DNA of 64,000 bases from Pseudomonas rubra (GCF_028656935.1 NZ_JAMDGZ010000014.1:62001-126000), one strand, 5' to 3'. Counted from the stretch's first letter, positions 46,708-56,358 are shown. Notes: generated by a model from the letters alone, not told the origin. Numbers and translations are program-made.

Positions 46708-48128
46708 GCGCATCGCGAAGGGAGCGCTGGTTGTGGCTGCTGCTGGCAACAATAGTGCTGGCGCGTCTGCTCGCCTTGGGTGGCTATCCGCTGATGGATA
46801 CCTCCGAGGCGCGTTATGCCGAGATGGCCCGAAAAATGGTCGAGTCGGGTGACTGGATCACCCCTATGTTCGACCATGGCGTACCGTTCTGGGGCAAGCC
46901 GCCGTTGTCGTTCTGGACCCAGGCGGCGAGTATGCAGCTGTTGGGTGTCAACGAGTTTGCCGCGCGTTTGCCCGCCTGGCTGTTGCACCTGGCCAGTTGC
47001 CTGTTGATCCTGCACCTGGGCTGGCGTGAGCGCAGCCTGCAGGTTGGACTGTGGGCGGCGATCATCTATTCGAGCAGTGGTCTGGGGTTGTTGGCCAGTG
47101 GCGTGGTTCTGACCGACCCAGCCCTGGCATTTGCCTTGTTGCTGGCGGTCTATGGCTTCTGGTTTGGTATGCAGCATGCCGACGTTGGGCGAGCACGGCT
47201 GGGATTTGTCGGTCTGGGGCTTGGGCTGTTGGCCAAGGGGCCCCTGGTGTTGCCGTTGGTGGGCCTGGTGGCATTGGTTTGGACCCTGATATACCGCCAG
47301 TGGCATCGATTCTGGCGATTGCCTTGGCTGTCGGGCCTTGGCCTGATGGCGCTGATCGCCGTGCCCTGGTACGTGCTGGCAGAAGTGAAGACACCGGGCT
47401 TTCTGGACTACTTCCTGCTTGGCGAGCACTGGAGCCGGTTTGTCGACAGCGGTTGGGCGGGAGACCTGTATGGCAACGCTCACGCCAAGCCGCCGGCTAC
47501 GATCTGGTTGTACCTGGGGTATGCCCTGTTGCCCTGGAGCCTTTGGTTGCCTGTGCTTTGGAGGGGCAGGCAGTGGAGAGATCGCTTCACCACCTTTGTG
47601 TGGGCCTGGGCACTTGTCACGCCGGTGTTCTTCACGCTGGCCGGCAATATCCTCTGGACCTACGTGCTTCCGTCCTTGTCCGCTTGGTCGTTGCTGCTGG
47701 CCAGCGCGATGGTCCGCGAGCAGCAGCGCTGGACGACGCTGGCGTTTGTCAGTGCGCTGAGTCTGCCGCTGCTGGCGGTGCTGATCACAAGCCTCGGCAG
47801 CCTGGGTGAGCGGGTGCAGAACCAGCGGGAAATCGTCAGCGCCTGGCAGCAGGCCCAGCAAGAGGAAATTGGCCCGTTGCTGTATCCCGGACGCCGCTCT
47901 TACTCCGCCGAGTTCTACAGTGATGGTCAGGCAAGGCAAGTGCGTACGGCTGATGAGTATCCGCAGGAAGGCACGTTCTACCTGTCCCGTCGAATACGGG
48001 ACCTGGCTGCCCCCTTGCCGCTTGAACTCAGTTGCGAGCTGCGGTTTGAGGTCAATGCAAGCAGGTTGCTGCGCTGCCAACGACTCTCGGACACTTTAAT
48101 CCGGGACGCGCCCACTGTGTTGCGTTAA
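46704..48128 (+). CDS. ArnT-like GT39 membrane glycosyltransferase
   Basis: 474 residues with about ten membrane spans. The first periplasmic loop holds the family motif MDTSEARYAEMARKMVESGDWITPMFDHGVPFWGKPPLSFW, whose acidic residues are catalytic in ArnT/PMT enzymes. A central KGPLVLPLVGLVALVW segment is also typical. A polyprenyl-linked sugar from the two genes before it would be the donor and a periplasmic acceptor (lipid A, O-antigen or protein) the target. It is shorter than ArnT (about 550), with a reduced C-terminal domain. The ATG at 46704 overlaps the previous stop (ATGA). Confidence 0.88.
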   Translation: MSASRRERWLWLLLATIVLARLLALGGYPLMDTSEARYAEMARKMVESGDWITPMFDHGVPFWGKPPLSFWTQAASMQLLGVNEFAARLPAWLLHLASCLLILHLGWRERSLQVGLWAAIIYSSSGLGLLASGVVLTDPALAFALLLAVYGFWFGMQHADVGRARLGFVGLGLGLLAKGPLVLPLVGLVALVWTLIYRQWHRFWRLPWLSGLGLMALIAVPWYVLAEVKTPGFLDYFLLGEHWSRFVDSGWAGDLYGNAHAKPPATIWLYLGYALLPWSLWLPVLWRGRQWRDRFTTFVWAWALVTPVFFTLAGNILWTYVLPSLSAWSLLLASAMVREQQRWTTLAFVSALSLPLLAVLITSLGSLGERVQNQREIVSAWQQAQQEEIGPLLYPGRRSYSAEFYSDGQARQVRTADEYPQEGTFYLSRRIRDLAAPLPLELSCELRFEVNASRLLRCQRLSDTLIRDAPTVLR

Positions 48129-48173
48129 AATTCCTCGTTCACCTTTCAGGCAATGCTGCAGGAGACCCTCGGC

Positions 48174-48926
48174 GTGGAGCTTCAAGACAACAGGTTCGTC
48201 GTCCTCGACACCGAAACCACCGGTATGCCGGTTACCGACGGCCACCGGATCCTCGAGATCGGTTGTGTCGAGTTGATGGGGCGGCGCCTGACTGGTCGCA
48301 ACTTCCACGTCTACCTGCAGCCAGACCGCGAAAGTGACGAGGGCGCCATTGGCGTCCACGGTATCACCGACTCGTTCCTGCTCGACAAGCCGCGCTTTGC
48401 CGAGGTCGCCGATGAATTCTTCGAGTTCATCCAGGGCGCCCAGTTGGTCATCCACAACGCGGCGTTCGACGTTGGCTTCATCAACAATGAATTCGCCTTG
48501 CTCGGTCAGCACGAGCGCGCCGACATCGCCCGGCATTGCACCATCCTCGATACCCTGATGATGGCCCGAGCGCGCCATCCGGGGCAGCGCAACAGCCTCG
48601 ACGCGTTGTGCAAACGCTACGGCATCGACAACTCGGGCCGTGAGTTGCACGGTGCGCTGCTCGACTCGGAGTTGTTGGCCGACGTCTACCTGAGCATGAC
48701 CGGCGGCCAGACCAGCCTGTCGCTGGCCGGCCATGGCGCCGACGGTGATGAACAAGGCGAGAACAGTCGCGGTAGCGAGATTCGCCGGCTGCCGGCCAGC
48801 CGCCAGCCGGGGCGGATCATCCGCGCTAGCGCGCAGGAGCTGGAACTGCACATGGCGCGTCTGGAAGCCATTGCCAAGTCCGCCGGCGGCCCGGCACTCT
48901 GGCAGCAGATGTCCGAAAGCAACTGA
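48174..48926 (+). CDS. dnaQ: DNA polymerase III epsilon subunit (proofreading exonuclease)
   Basis: 250 residues. The DEDDh exonuclease motifs are VVLDTETTGM (D12, E14), IHNAAFDVGFINNE and HGALLDSELLADVYL. I chose the GTG at 48174 because AGGAGA lies 8 bp upstream; an ATG at 48153 is in frame but precedes that site. The last 40 residues (GRIIRASAQELELHMARLEAI) bind the polymerase alpha subunit. Its usual neighbour rnhA lies 3 kb upstream, separated by the glycosylation cassette. Confidence 0.97.
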   Translation: MELQDNRFVVLDTETTGMPVTDGHRILEIGCVELMGRRLTGRNFHVYLQPDRESDEGAIGVHGITDSFLLDKPRFAEVADEFFEFIQGAQLVIHNAAFDVGFINNEFALLGQHERADIARHCTILDTLMMARARHPGQRNSLDALCKRYGIDNSGRELHGALLDSELLADVYLSMTGGQTSLSLAGHGADGDEQGENSRGSEIRRLPASRQPGRIIRASAQELELHMARLEAIAKSAGGPALWQQMSESN

Positions 48927-49019
48927 GGCAATTTGCCGCGCAGGGGCGCTGGCGACCTTCTACCCTGAGGTGACACAGCGGGCAGTGACGACGCTGTCAC
49001 TCGGAGGAGGCGCCCGCCC

Positions 49020-51275
49020 ATGTACAAGGACCTGAAGTTTCCTGTCCTGATCGTGCACCGTGATATCAAGGCCGATTCTGTCGCTGGTGAGCGTGTCCGC
49101 GCTATCGCCCAGGAACTGTCTCAGGACGGTTTCAGCATACTCCCGGCGGTCGACTACGCCGAAGCGCGCCTGGTCGCTTCGACCCACCACGGCCTGGCCT
49201 GCATGCTGATTGCTGCTGAAGGCGCCGGCGAAAACACCCACCTGCTGCAGAACATGGTCGAGCTGATTCGCCTGGCCCGGGTGCGCGCACCACACCTGCC
49301 GATCTTCGCTCTGGGCGAGCAGGTGACCCTGGAAAATGCCCCCGCCGATGTCATGAGCGAGCTTAACCAACTGCGCGGCATTCTCTATCTGTTCGAAGAT
49401 ACCGTGCCCTTTCTCGCCCGCCAGGTGGCGCGGGCCGCGCACAGTTACCTTGATGGCCTGCTGCCGCCGTTTTTCAAGGCGTTGGTGCAACATACCGCGC
49501 AATCGAACTATTCATGGCACACACCGGGGCACGGCGGTGGTGTGGCTTATCGCAAAAGCCCGGTGGGCCAGGCATTTCACCAGTTCTTCGGGGAAAATAC
49601 CCTGCGCTCGGACTTGTCGGTGTCGGTGCCCGAACTGGGCTCGCTGCTCGATCACACCGGCCCCCTGGCCGCAGCCGAAGCGCGGGCAGCAAAAAATTTT
49701 GGTGCTGACCATACCTTCTTCGTCATCAATGGCACGTCGACGGCCAACAAGATCGTCTGGCACTCGATGGTCGGCCGCGATGACCTGGTACTGGTGGACC
49801 GCAACTGCCACAAATCAGTCGTCCACGCGATCATCATGACCGGCGCGATTCCGCTGTACCTGTGCCCCGAGCGCAACGAGCTGGGCATCATCGGACCGAT
49901 TCCGCTGAGTGAGTTCAGCCAGGCGTCGATCCTGGCCAAGATTCAGGCAAACCCCTTGGCCCAGGGCCGGGCGCCCAGGGTCAAGCTGGCGGTGGTGACC
50001 AATTCCACTTACGACGGCCTGTGCTATAACGCCGAACTGATCAAGCAGGAGCTGGGCAGCAGTGTCGAGGTGTTGCATTTCGACGAAGCCTGGTATGCCT
50101 ATGCTGCCTTCCACGAGTTCTTTCGCGGGCGTTACGCCATGGGCACTTCGCGCAGTGTCGACAGTCCGCTGGTATTCAGCACCCATTCAACCCACAAGCT
50201 GCTGGCGGCCTTCAGCCAGGCGTCGATGATCCATGTCCAGGATGGCGGCGCCCGGCAACTGGACCGTGATCGCTTCAACGAAGCCTTCATGATGCATATC
50301 TCGACGTCGCCGCAGTACAGCATCCTCGCTTCGCTGGATGTTTCATCGGCGATGATGGAGGGCCCCGCCGGGCGTTCACTGCTGCAGGAAATGTTCGAGG
50401 AGGCCTTGGGCTTTCGCCGGGCCATGGCCAAGCTGCGCGAGCACATGGCCGCGGATGACTGGTGGTTCAGTATCTGGCAGCCGCCACTGGGTGAGGAGGT
50501 GCGCCAGGTTGAGACCGAAGACTGGTTGCTTGAGCCCCAGGCGGACTGGCATGGCTTTGCCGAGGTCAGTGGCGACTACGTGCTGCTCGACCCGATCAAG
50601 GTCACCCTTGTCATGCCGGGCCTGAGTGCGGGTGGCGCCTTGAGCGAGTACGGGATTCCGGCGGCGGTGGTCAGCAGGTTTCTCTGGGAGCGTGGCCTGG
50701 TGGTGGAAAAGACTGGCCTGTACACCTTTCTGGTGCTGTTTTCGATGGGCATCACCAAGGGTAAGTGGAGCACGCTGCTCACTGAGCTGCTGGAGTTCAA
50801 GCGCAACTACGATGGCAACACCAACCTGCTCGAATGCTTGCCCAGCATCGCCCAACTCGACCCTGTGCGCTACCAGGGCCTGGGCTTGCGTGACCTGTGC
50901 GACCAGTTGCATGTCTGCTACCGCAACAACGCCACGGCCAAGCAGCTCAAGCGCTTGTTCACGCGCTTGCCGCAAGTGGTGATGAAACCTGCAGATGCCT
51001 ACGACCGGATGGTACGCGGGGAGGTCGAGGCGGTGCCGATCGAGCAGTTGCTTGGACGTATCGCGGCGGTGATGCTGGTGCCCTATCCACCGGGGATTCC
51101 GTTGATCATGCCGGGGGAGCGCTTTACCGAAGAGACCCGCTCGATCATCGATTACCTGGCCTTTGCCGCCGCGTTCGATAACGGTTTTCCCGGGTTTGTC
51201 GCCGATGTCCACGGGTTGCAGCAGGTAACCACGGCGCAAGGGCGGGAGTACACCGTCGATTGCATCAAACTGTGA
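49020..51275 (+). CDS. ldcA: Lysine decarboxylase (Orn/Lys/Arg decarboxylase major form)
   Basis: 751 residues, a PLP fold-type I decarboxylase. The N-terminal wing domain is receiver-like (about 1-130). The core starts SNYSWHTPGHGGGVAYRKSPVG. The PLP lysine is K393 in STHSTHKLLAAFSQASMIHV, and the preceding DEAWYAYAAFHEFFRGRY holds the cofactor Asp. It decarboxylates lysine to cadaverine. An ornithine or arginine decarboxylase is the main alternative. The position beside dnaQ matches ldcA in other pseudomonads. GGAGGAGG precedes the start by 7 bp. Confidence 0.9.
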   Translation: MYKDLKFPVLIVHRDIKADSVAGERVRAIAQELSQDGFSILPAVDYAEARLVASTHHGLACMLIAAEGAGENTHLLQNMVELIRLARVRAPHLPIFALGEQVTLENAPADVMSELNQLRGILYLFEDTVPFLARQVARAAHSYLDGLLPPFFKALVQHTAQSNYSWHTPGHGGGVAYRKSPVGQAFHQFFGENTLRSDLSVSVPELGSLLDHTGPLAAAEARAAKNFGADHTFFVINGTSTANKIVWHSMVGRDDLVLVDRNCHKSVVHAIIMTGAIPLYLCPERNELGIIGPIPLSEFSQASILAKIQANPLAQGRAPRVKLAVVTNSTYDGLCYNAELIKQELGSSVEVLHFDEAWYAYAAFHEFFRGRYAMGTSRSVDSPLVFSTHSTHKLLAAFSQASMIHVQDGGARQLDRDRFNEAFMMHISTSPQYSILASLDVSSAMMEGPAGRSLLQEMFEEALGFRRAMAKLREHMAADDWWFSIWQPPLGEEVRQVETEDWLLEPQADWHGFAEVSGDYVLLDPIKVTLVMPGLSAGGALSEYGIPAAVVSRFLWERGLVVEKTGLYTFLVLFSMGITKGKWSTLLTELLEFKRNYDGNTNLLECLPSIAQLDPVRYQGLGLRDLCDQLHVCYRNNATAKQLKRLFTRLPQVVMKPADAYDRMVRGEVEAVPIEQLLGRIAAVMLVPYPPGIPLIMPGERFTEETRSIIDYLAFAAAFDNGFPGFVADVHGLQQVTTAQGREYTVDCIKL

Positions 51276-51281
51276 GCGGCC

Positions 51282-51500
51282 TCAGGGGATGCGGGTGATC
51301 TCTACGCCGGTCTGTACCAGCTCGAAGCGGTCATCCCCCAGGTGGTTGACCCGATCGCCGATCGCCAGTCGGTAGGTGGTGATGGGCAGGGACAGGGCGC
51401 TGCCATCGGCCTGCAGGGTGGCTTCCTGGAACTCATGAACGGGATAGATGCGGCCTTCTGCGTCCCGTGCATGAAACTGTCCGACCAGTACTGCTGTCAT
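51282..51500 (-). CDS. Small conserved hypothetical protein convergent with ldcA
   Basis: 72 residues, soluble, with no signal or membrane segment. It starts MTAVLVGQFHARDAEGRIYPVHEFQEATL and ends VQTGVEITRIP, probably a small beta-rich fold. Its stop lies only 7 bp past the ldcA stop, so the two genes converge without a visible terminator. AGAGGTTGC lies just upstream as a possible ribosome site. No function is recognised. Confidence 0.7.
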   Translation of the reverse strand: MTAVLVGQFHARDAEGRIYPVHEFQEATLQADGSALSLPITTYRLAIGDRVNHLGDDRFELVQTGVEITRIP

Positions 51501-51650
51501 TTACCGTGCAACCTCTGAAGAAAAAAGTCTCTGTCAGGCATAGACCACTGTTTTGCCTGGTAAGTTTAGCCCGAGCGGAAAAAAACTTCAGGCCCGCAGT
51601 GGATCATCTATACCTACAACTCCCTTTGTTTTCCACGACAGGAAATTGCC

Positions 51651-52205
51651 ATGAGTCAGGTGTATTCAGTCGCCGTCGTCGTCGGCAGCTTGCGCAAGGA
51701 GTCCCTCAACCGCAAAGTCGCCCGTGCGCTGGCGGAGCTCGCGCCTTCCAATCTCAAGCTTTCGATCATCGAGATCGGAAATTTGCCGCTGTACAACGAA
51801 GACATCGATGTCGATCCACCAGCGGCCTACAAGACCTTCCGCGAGCAAATCCGCAACAGTGACGCGGTGCTGTTCGTCACTCCAGAGTACAACCGTTCGG
51901 TACCAGGTGTGCTGAAGAATGCCATCGATGTGGGCTCGCGGCCTTATGGGCAGAGTGCCTGGAGCGGTAAGCCAGGGGCGGTGATCAGTGTCTCGCCGGG
52001 GGCGGTGGGCGGCTTTGGTGCCAATCATCACCTGCGCCAGTCGCTGGTGTTTCTTGATGTGCCCTGCATGCAGCAGCCCGAGGCTTATATTGGCGGGGCA
52101 GGGACGCTGTTTGATGACAAAGGCAAGCTGTCGGAGAAAACCCGGCCGTTCCTGCAGACCTTTATCGACAAGTATGCCGTGTGGGTCGAACGGCATCAGA
52201 AGTGA
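51651..52205 (+). CDS. NADPH-dependent FMN reductase (ChrR/YieF type)
   Basis: 184 residues, a flavodoxin-like fold. The phosphate-binding loop is GSLRKESLNRKVARAL, and the flavin and substrate region is VTPEYNRSVPGVLKNAIDVGSR. SPGAVGGFGANHHLRQSL completes the family pattern. Such enzymes reduce quinones and can reduce chromate in P. putida. The start MSQVYSVAVVVG follows an AGGAAA site. The gene stands alone and ends against a REP pair. Confidence 0.92.
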   Translation: MSQVYSVAVVVGSLRKESLNRKVARALAELAPSNLKLSIIEIGNLPLYNEDIDVDPPAAYKTFREQIRNSDAVLFVTPEYNRSVPGVLKNAIDVGSRPYGQSAWSGKPGAVISVSPGAVGGFGANHHLRQSLVFLDVPCMQQPEAYIGGAGTLFDDKGKLSEKTRPFLQTFIDKYAVWVERHQK

Positions 52206-52213
52206 GGCAGCCC

Positions 52214-52288
52214 ATCGCGGGGCAAGTCGGTTCGCCGCATCGACGCTCCTGCCTGTAGGAGCGGCGGCAGCCCGACTTGCCCCGCGAT
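52214..52288. repeat. Paired inverted REP elements between converging genes
   Basis: ATCGCGGGGCAAGTCGG (52214-52230) and its exact complement CCGACTTGCCCCGCGAT (52272-52288) flank 41 bp that includes CTGTAGGAGCGGCGGCAGC. The two 17-bp arms could form one long hairpin. This is a BIME-like pair of REP units in head-to-head orientation. It lies between the reductase stop and the phnX stop and may block read-through. Confidence 0.8.
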
Positions 52289-52295
52289 GGCGCGA

Positions 52296-53123
52296 TTACA
52301 TCGCCTGGGGCATTTCACCTCGCGCCAGGCGCTTGTTGATGTCGGCAATCACTCCCGGCAGCTCGTTGATGGTGTCGATCAGATAGTGTGGGCGCGAGCC
52401 TTCGAACAACCCATGGATACGCTTGCGCTCGCTGCCGAGCTGGTCCGAGGCCAGCGCCCGGTAGCCTTCGTAAGTCAGGCCCAGGGCGTTGCCCGAGCAC
52501 ACCAAGGCCACGGTCCACATGCCGGCACGCCGCCCTTCGAGGATGCCCGGCACCGTGTCGTCGACCTTGACGCAGGCAGCGACGTCATCGATACCCAGGG
52601 CGATCACGTTAGCCAGGGCCTGGGCCGGCCATGGGCGGCCATTGGGGGTTTCGTCGGTGGCCACCACATGGTCGGCAACGTAGCCGTTCTGCGCCGCCAG
52701 AGCCACGACCTTGTCCATCACCACTTTTGGGTAGCCTGAGCAGGAGCCGATCTTCAGGCCCTCCTGGCGCAGACCGGTCAGGGTCTGCAGGGCGCCGGGG
52801 ATCAGCGCCGAGTGCACGGCGATTTTTTCGATCTGCAGTGGCATGAAGCGCTCGTAGATGGCGGTGACGTCAGCATCGCTCGGAGTGCGGCCGAACACTT
52901 TGCGATAGCGCTCGGCGATCTGCGGCTGGTCGCACAGGGTGCGGATGTGGTCCCACTTGCCCATGCCCATAGGGCCCCGGGCTTCTTCGATAGAGACTTC
53001 GACATCGAATTCGGCGAAGGCTTCGACGAAGATCTGGGTCGGGGCGAACGAGCCAAAGTCGACCACGGTACCGGCCCAGTCGAGGATGGCGGCTTGCAAA
53101 TGCGTCGGGTTGCGGTAGTTCAT
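52296..53123 (-). CDS. phnX: Phosphonoacetaldehyde hydrolase (phosphonatase)
   Basis: 275 residues, HAD superfamily. The nucleophile is D15 in [13 protein letters not shown], and the Schiff-base lysine is K56 in [13 protein letters not shown], specific for phosphonatase. [13 protein letters not shown] and [15 protein letters not shown] supply the other HAD motifs. It splits phosphonoacetaldehyde to acetaldehyde and phosphate. It is downstream of phnW on the same strand, 56 bp apart, completing the 2-aminoethylphosphonate route. Confidence 0.97.
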   Translation of the reverse strand: MNYRNPTHLQAAILDWAGTVVDFGSFAPTQIFVEAFAEFDVEVSIEEARGPMGMGKWDHIRTLCDQPQIAERYRKVFGRTPSDADVTAIYERFMPLQIEKIAVHSALIPGALQTLTGLRQEGLKIGSCSGYPKVVMDKVVALAAQNGYVADHVVATDETPNGRPWPAQALANVIALGIDDVAACVKVDDTVPGILEGRRAGMWTVALVCSGNALGLTYEGYRALASDQLGSERKRIHGLFEGSRPHYLIDTINELPGVIADINKRLARGEMPQAM

Positions 53124-53179
53124 GTTCGGTTTTCCTTGAGCGCAAGTTTTCGCTGATCAGGTAATAGGAATTCGTGTTT

Positions 53180-54286
53180 TCAGATGTCCAGCACTTCCAT
53201 TTCCCGCAGGACATCGGCGACGGCATCGACCGCAGCCTGCATCCCGTCTGGGCCGACACAGCCGATGCAGCCGACGCGGAAGGTCTCGACCTGGGTCAAC
53301 TTGCCCGGGTAGAGGATGAAACCCTTGGCCTTGACCCGCTCGTAGAAGTCTTTGAACTGGTAGCGTGGATCGTTCGGTGCGTGGAAGGTGACGATGATCG
53401 GTGCCTGGATGGCGGCCGGCAGAAAGCTGCGCAGGCCAAGGGCGGCCATGCCCTCGAGCAGCGTCTTGCAGTTGGCGGCATAGCGCTGGTGACGGGCCGG
53501 CAGGCCGCCTTCTTCGTTGTATTGCAGCAGGGCTTCGTGCAGCGCCGCCACCACATGGGTCGGCGGGGTGAAGCGCCATTGGCCGGTCTTGGCCATGTAG
53601 GCATGCTGGTCCTGCAGGTCCATGGCCAGGGACGGCGAATTGCCTTCGGCGGCAGCCAGCGACTGTTTGTGGGCAAACACGAAGCCCATGCCGGGAACGC
53701 CTTCCAGGCATTTTCCGGAGGCTGCGATAAGGGCATCGAAGGGCACTTCGCGGGCATCGATCGGCAAGGCCCCGAACGAGCTCATGGCATCGATGATCAG
53801 GCGTTTGCCGTGGTGGGCGATGACCTGGGCGATTTCAAGCAGCGGGTTGAGAATGCCGGTGCTGGTTTCGCAGTGGATCAGCGCCACATGGGTGATGCTG
53901 CGGTCGGCGCCCAGCAGACGGTCGACGTCGGCGGCGGTGGTCGGCTGGTCTTCGGCTGTTTCAAAGGTGCTGTAGGCACGGCCCAGGACCTTGCAGATCT
54001 TCGCCAGGCGTTGGCCGTAGGCGCCGTTGATCAGCACCAGGACCTTGCCGTCGCGCGGCACCAGGGTGCCGATGGCTGCTTCCACGGCGAAGGTGCCGCT
54101 GCCTTGCAGGGGCACGCAGTGGTGGCTGTCGGCGCCGTTGACGATCGCCAGCAGTTGTTCGCACAGGCTGGCGGTCAATTGGTTGAAGTCGCGGTCCCAC
54201 GAACCCCAATCGAGCATCATCGCTTGGCGGGTGCGGGCCGAGGTGGTCAGGGGGCCGGGGGTCAGCAGGACAGGGGCGTTACTCAT
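53180..54286 (-). CDS. phnW: 2-aminoethylphosphonate-pyruvate transaminase
   Basis: 368 residues, a class V aminotransferase. The start [16 protein letters not shown] is the family norm. [15 protein letters not shown] binds the cofactor phosphate. [14 protein letters not shown] precedes the PLP lysine K192 in [19 protein letters not shown]. It converts 2-aminoethylphosphonate and pyruvate into phosphonoacetaldehyde and alanine. It is divergent from a LysR regulator across 112 bp. No phosphonate transporter genes are seen here. Confidence 0.97.
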   Translation of the reverse strand: MSNAPVLLTPGPLTTSARTRQAMMLDWGSWDRDFNQLTASLCEQLLAIVNGADSHHCVPLQGSGTFAVEAAIGTLVPRDGKVLVLINGAYGQRLAKICKVLGRAYSTFETAEDQPTTAADVDRLLGADRSITHVALIHCETSTGILNPLLEIAQVIAHHGKRLIIDAMSSFGALPIDAREVPFDALIAASGKCLEGVPGMGFVFAHKQSLAAAEGNSPSLAMDLQDQHAYMAKTGQWRFTPPTHVVAALHEALLQYNEEGGLPARHQRYAANCKTLLEGMAALGLRSFLPAAIQAPIIVTFHAPNDPRYQFKDFYERVKAKGFILYPGKLTQVETFRVGCIGCVGPDGMQAAVDAVADVLREMEVLDI

Positions 54287-54398
54287 TCCGGTAATCCTCG
54301 CAAGCGGTGGGCTGAATCTACGGGGCCTAAGTTGCAATTCTGTGCGTCATCAATCAAATTGTTTGTTGTTATGCCAACCATAAGTAAGGCCGATAAGT

Positions 54399-55262
54399 AT
54401 GAACCTGTTTCAGCTTCGCGCTTTCGATGCCGTGGCCCGCGAGGGCAGCTTCACCCGCGCCGCTGGCCGCCTGTTCATCAGCCAGCCCGCGGTCACCGGG
54501 CATATCAAGGCCCTGGAGGAGCACTATCAGATCACCTTGCTGCGCCGCACTGCACGGCGGGTCGAGTTGACCGAGGAAGGTACTCGCCTGGCGGCCATTA
54601 CCCGCGCCATGTTCGGCCTGGCAGAAGAAGCGCAGGCCATGCTCGAAGCCAACCGGCAGTTGCTCACTGGCCGCCTGGAAGTGGCGGCGGACGGCCCGCA
54701 TCGGGTCATGCCGATGCTGGCCCAATTGCGTGCACGCTATCCAGGCATCACCGTCAACCTGCGTCTGGGCAATGCCCAGGAAACCCTCGCCGCATTGCTT
54801 TCGGAACACGCCGATGTGGCGGTACTGACCGAGGTTGAGCCGCGCAAGGGCCTGCACCTGCAAAGCCTGGGAGACTCGCGGATCTGTGCCTTGCTGCCGG
54901 CCGGACACCCTTGGGCGGCCAGCGTAGATGAACTGCAGTTGGCCGAGCTGGACCGGCAGATCATGGTGCTGCGCGAGCCCAGCTCGATCACCCGCCGCAC
55001 CTTTGACCAGGCTTGTGGCCAGGCGGGAGTGCAGCCACTTGTGCTGCTGGAGCTGGACAGCCGTGAAGCGGTGACCGAAGCGGTGGCGGCCGAGCTTGGC
55101 ATCGGTATTGTCTCGTCAGTGGAAATCAGCCATGACCCGCGGGTGGTGGCTCGGCCCATCGCCGCCTCCGGGCTGATCAACCAGCACATGCTCGGCTGCC
55201 TGGAGCGGCGCCGCGAGCTGCGCCTGATCCAGGCCTTTCTCAGCCTGGCTCCGACACTATGA
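54399..55262 (+). CDS. LysR-family regulator, likely of phnWX
   Basis: 287 residues. The N-terminal winged helix-turn-helix is MNLFQLRAFDAVAREGSFTRAAGRLFISQPAVTGHIKALEEHY. The LysR substrate-binding domain runs from about residue 90 (LEVAADGPHRVMPMLAQLR). The divergent arrangement with phnW is typical of LysR control, and an AT-rich TCAATCAAATTGTTTGTT stretch at 54348-54365 lies between. 2-aminoethylphosphonate is the probable inducer (inference). Confidence 0.9.
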   Translation: MNLFQLRAFDAVAREGSFTRAAGRLFISQPAVTGHIKALEEHYQITLLRRTARRVELTEEGTRLAAITRAMFGLAEEAQAMLEANRQLLTGRLEVAADGPHRVMPMLAQLRARYPGITVNLRLGNAQETLAALLSEHADVAVLTEVEPRKGLHLQSLGDSRICALLPAGHPWAASVDELQLAELDRQIMVLREPSSITRRTFDQACGQAGVQPLVLLELDSREAVTEAVAAELGIGIVSSVEISHDPRVVARPIAASGLINQHMLGCLERRRELRLIQAFLSLAPTL

Positions 55263-55296
55263 CCCTGGGCTGGTTTTTTCCGGGCAGGCCCCTAAG

Positions 55297-56358
55297 ATGA
55301 CGCTCAAACAACACAGCCAAGGCGATGCAGTGCTGATGACGGAGAAAGACACCATCTCCATGCAATTGGTGCGCGAGGCCCTGTTGCAGAGCTGCGCCCC
55401 GGGTGCGCCGAGCCAGGCCATGCTCAGCCGCGTGGGTATCGACCCCGGGCAGTTGCATGAGGCTGATGCACGGGTGCCCGCCAGTGCCTACGCACAACTG
55501 TGGCGCTTGCTGGCGCAGCGTTGCCATGACGAGTTCTTTTGCATGGACCCGCGCGGCCTGCGTACCGGCAGCCTGGCCTTCATGTGTCGTGCGGCCATGA
55601 CGCAGCCCACGCTGGGCGCAGGGCTGGAGACGACACTGGCGTTTCTCGGGCTGATGTTCGAACACCTGCAGCCGGCGCTGGTACGTCAGAAGAGCCTGGC
55701 GGAGATCGTCATTGGCGAGCCTCAGGACGAACCACGCCGGGCCTTTACCTACTTCACTTTCTGGATGATTGTGCACGGTGTGGCCTGCTGGCTGGCCGGG
55801 CGGCGGATTCCAATCCTGGCCATCGAACTGCGGTGCGCCGAGCCGCCGTTCTGTGACGATTATCGGGTGATGTTTTCCGAGAATTTGCAGTTCGACCGCC
55901 CGCGTACGCGGATGATTTTCGCCGCCGACAGCCTGGATGTGCCGATCAGGCGCTCAGCGCAAGAGTTGCAGCGTTTTCTCGCGCAAGCGCCGGGTAACAT
56001 CCTGGTCAAGTACCGCGACCCTGCCAGCCTTGCGCGACGAATCCGTCAGGATTTACGTCAGATAGCGCCCTGTATCTGGCCAGAAACGGCCAGTCTCGCC
56101 GAACGCCTGTGTATCTCTGCCTCGACCCTGCGCCGTCGCCTGGCCGATGAAGGCCAGACGTACCAGGGGCTCAAGGACAGCGTGCGCAAGGAGCTGGCGA
56201 TCAGTTGGCTTGCCGAAGTCGAGTTGAGCGTTGCCCAGATCGCCGAGCGCCTGGGGTTTGCCGACAGCAGTTCCTTCTACAAGGCGTTTCGCAAATGGTT
56301 TGGCTGCAATCCAGGGCATTACCGCACGCTGATCCTCCAGCGAGGGGTCAACGACTGA
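55297..56358 (+). CDS. AraC-family regulator, OruR/ArgR-like build
   Basis: 353 residues. The N-terminal arabinose-binding-like domain (about 20-215) includes LLAQRCHDEFFCMDPRGLRTGSLAFMCRAAM. The C-terminal AraC helix-turn-helix has SLAERLCISASTLRRRLADEGQTYQGLKDSVRKELA and VAQIAERLGFADSSSFYKAFRKWFGCNPGHYR. It starts 34 bp after the LysR gene. A later ATG at 55336 is also possible. It probably regulates the acyl-CoA synthetase operon beyond the NEL-like gene, from its usual position next to that operon in P. putida (inference). Confidence 0.88.
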   Translation: MTLKQHSQGDAVLMTEKDTISMQLVREALLQSCAPGAPSQAMLSRVGIDPGQLHEADARVPASAYAQLWRLLAQRCHDEFFCMDPRGLRTGSLAFMCRAAMTQPTLGAGLETTLAFLGLMFEHLQPALVRQKSLAEIVIGEPQDEPRRAFTYFTFWMIVHGVACWLAGRRIPILAIELRCAEPPFCDDYRVMFSENLQFDRPRTRMIFAADSLDVPIRRSAQELQRFLAQAPGNILVKYRDPASLARRIRQDLRQIAPCIWPETASLAERLCISASTLRRRLADEGQTYQGLKDSVRKELAISWLAEVELSVAQIAERLGFADSSSFYKAFRKWFGCNPGHYRTLILQRGVND

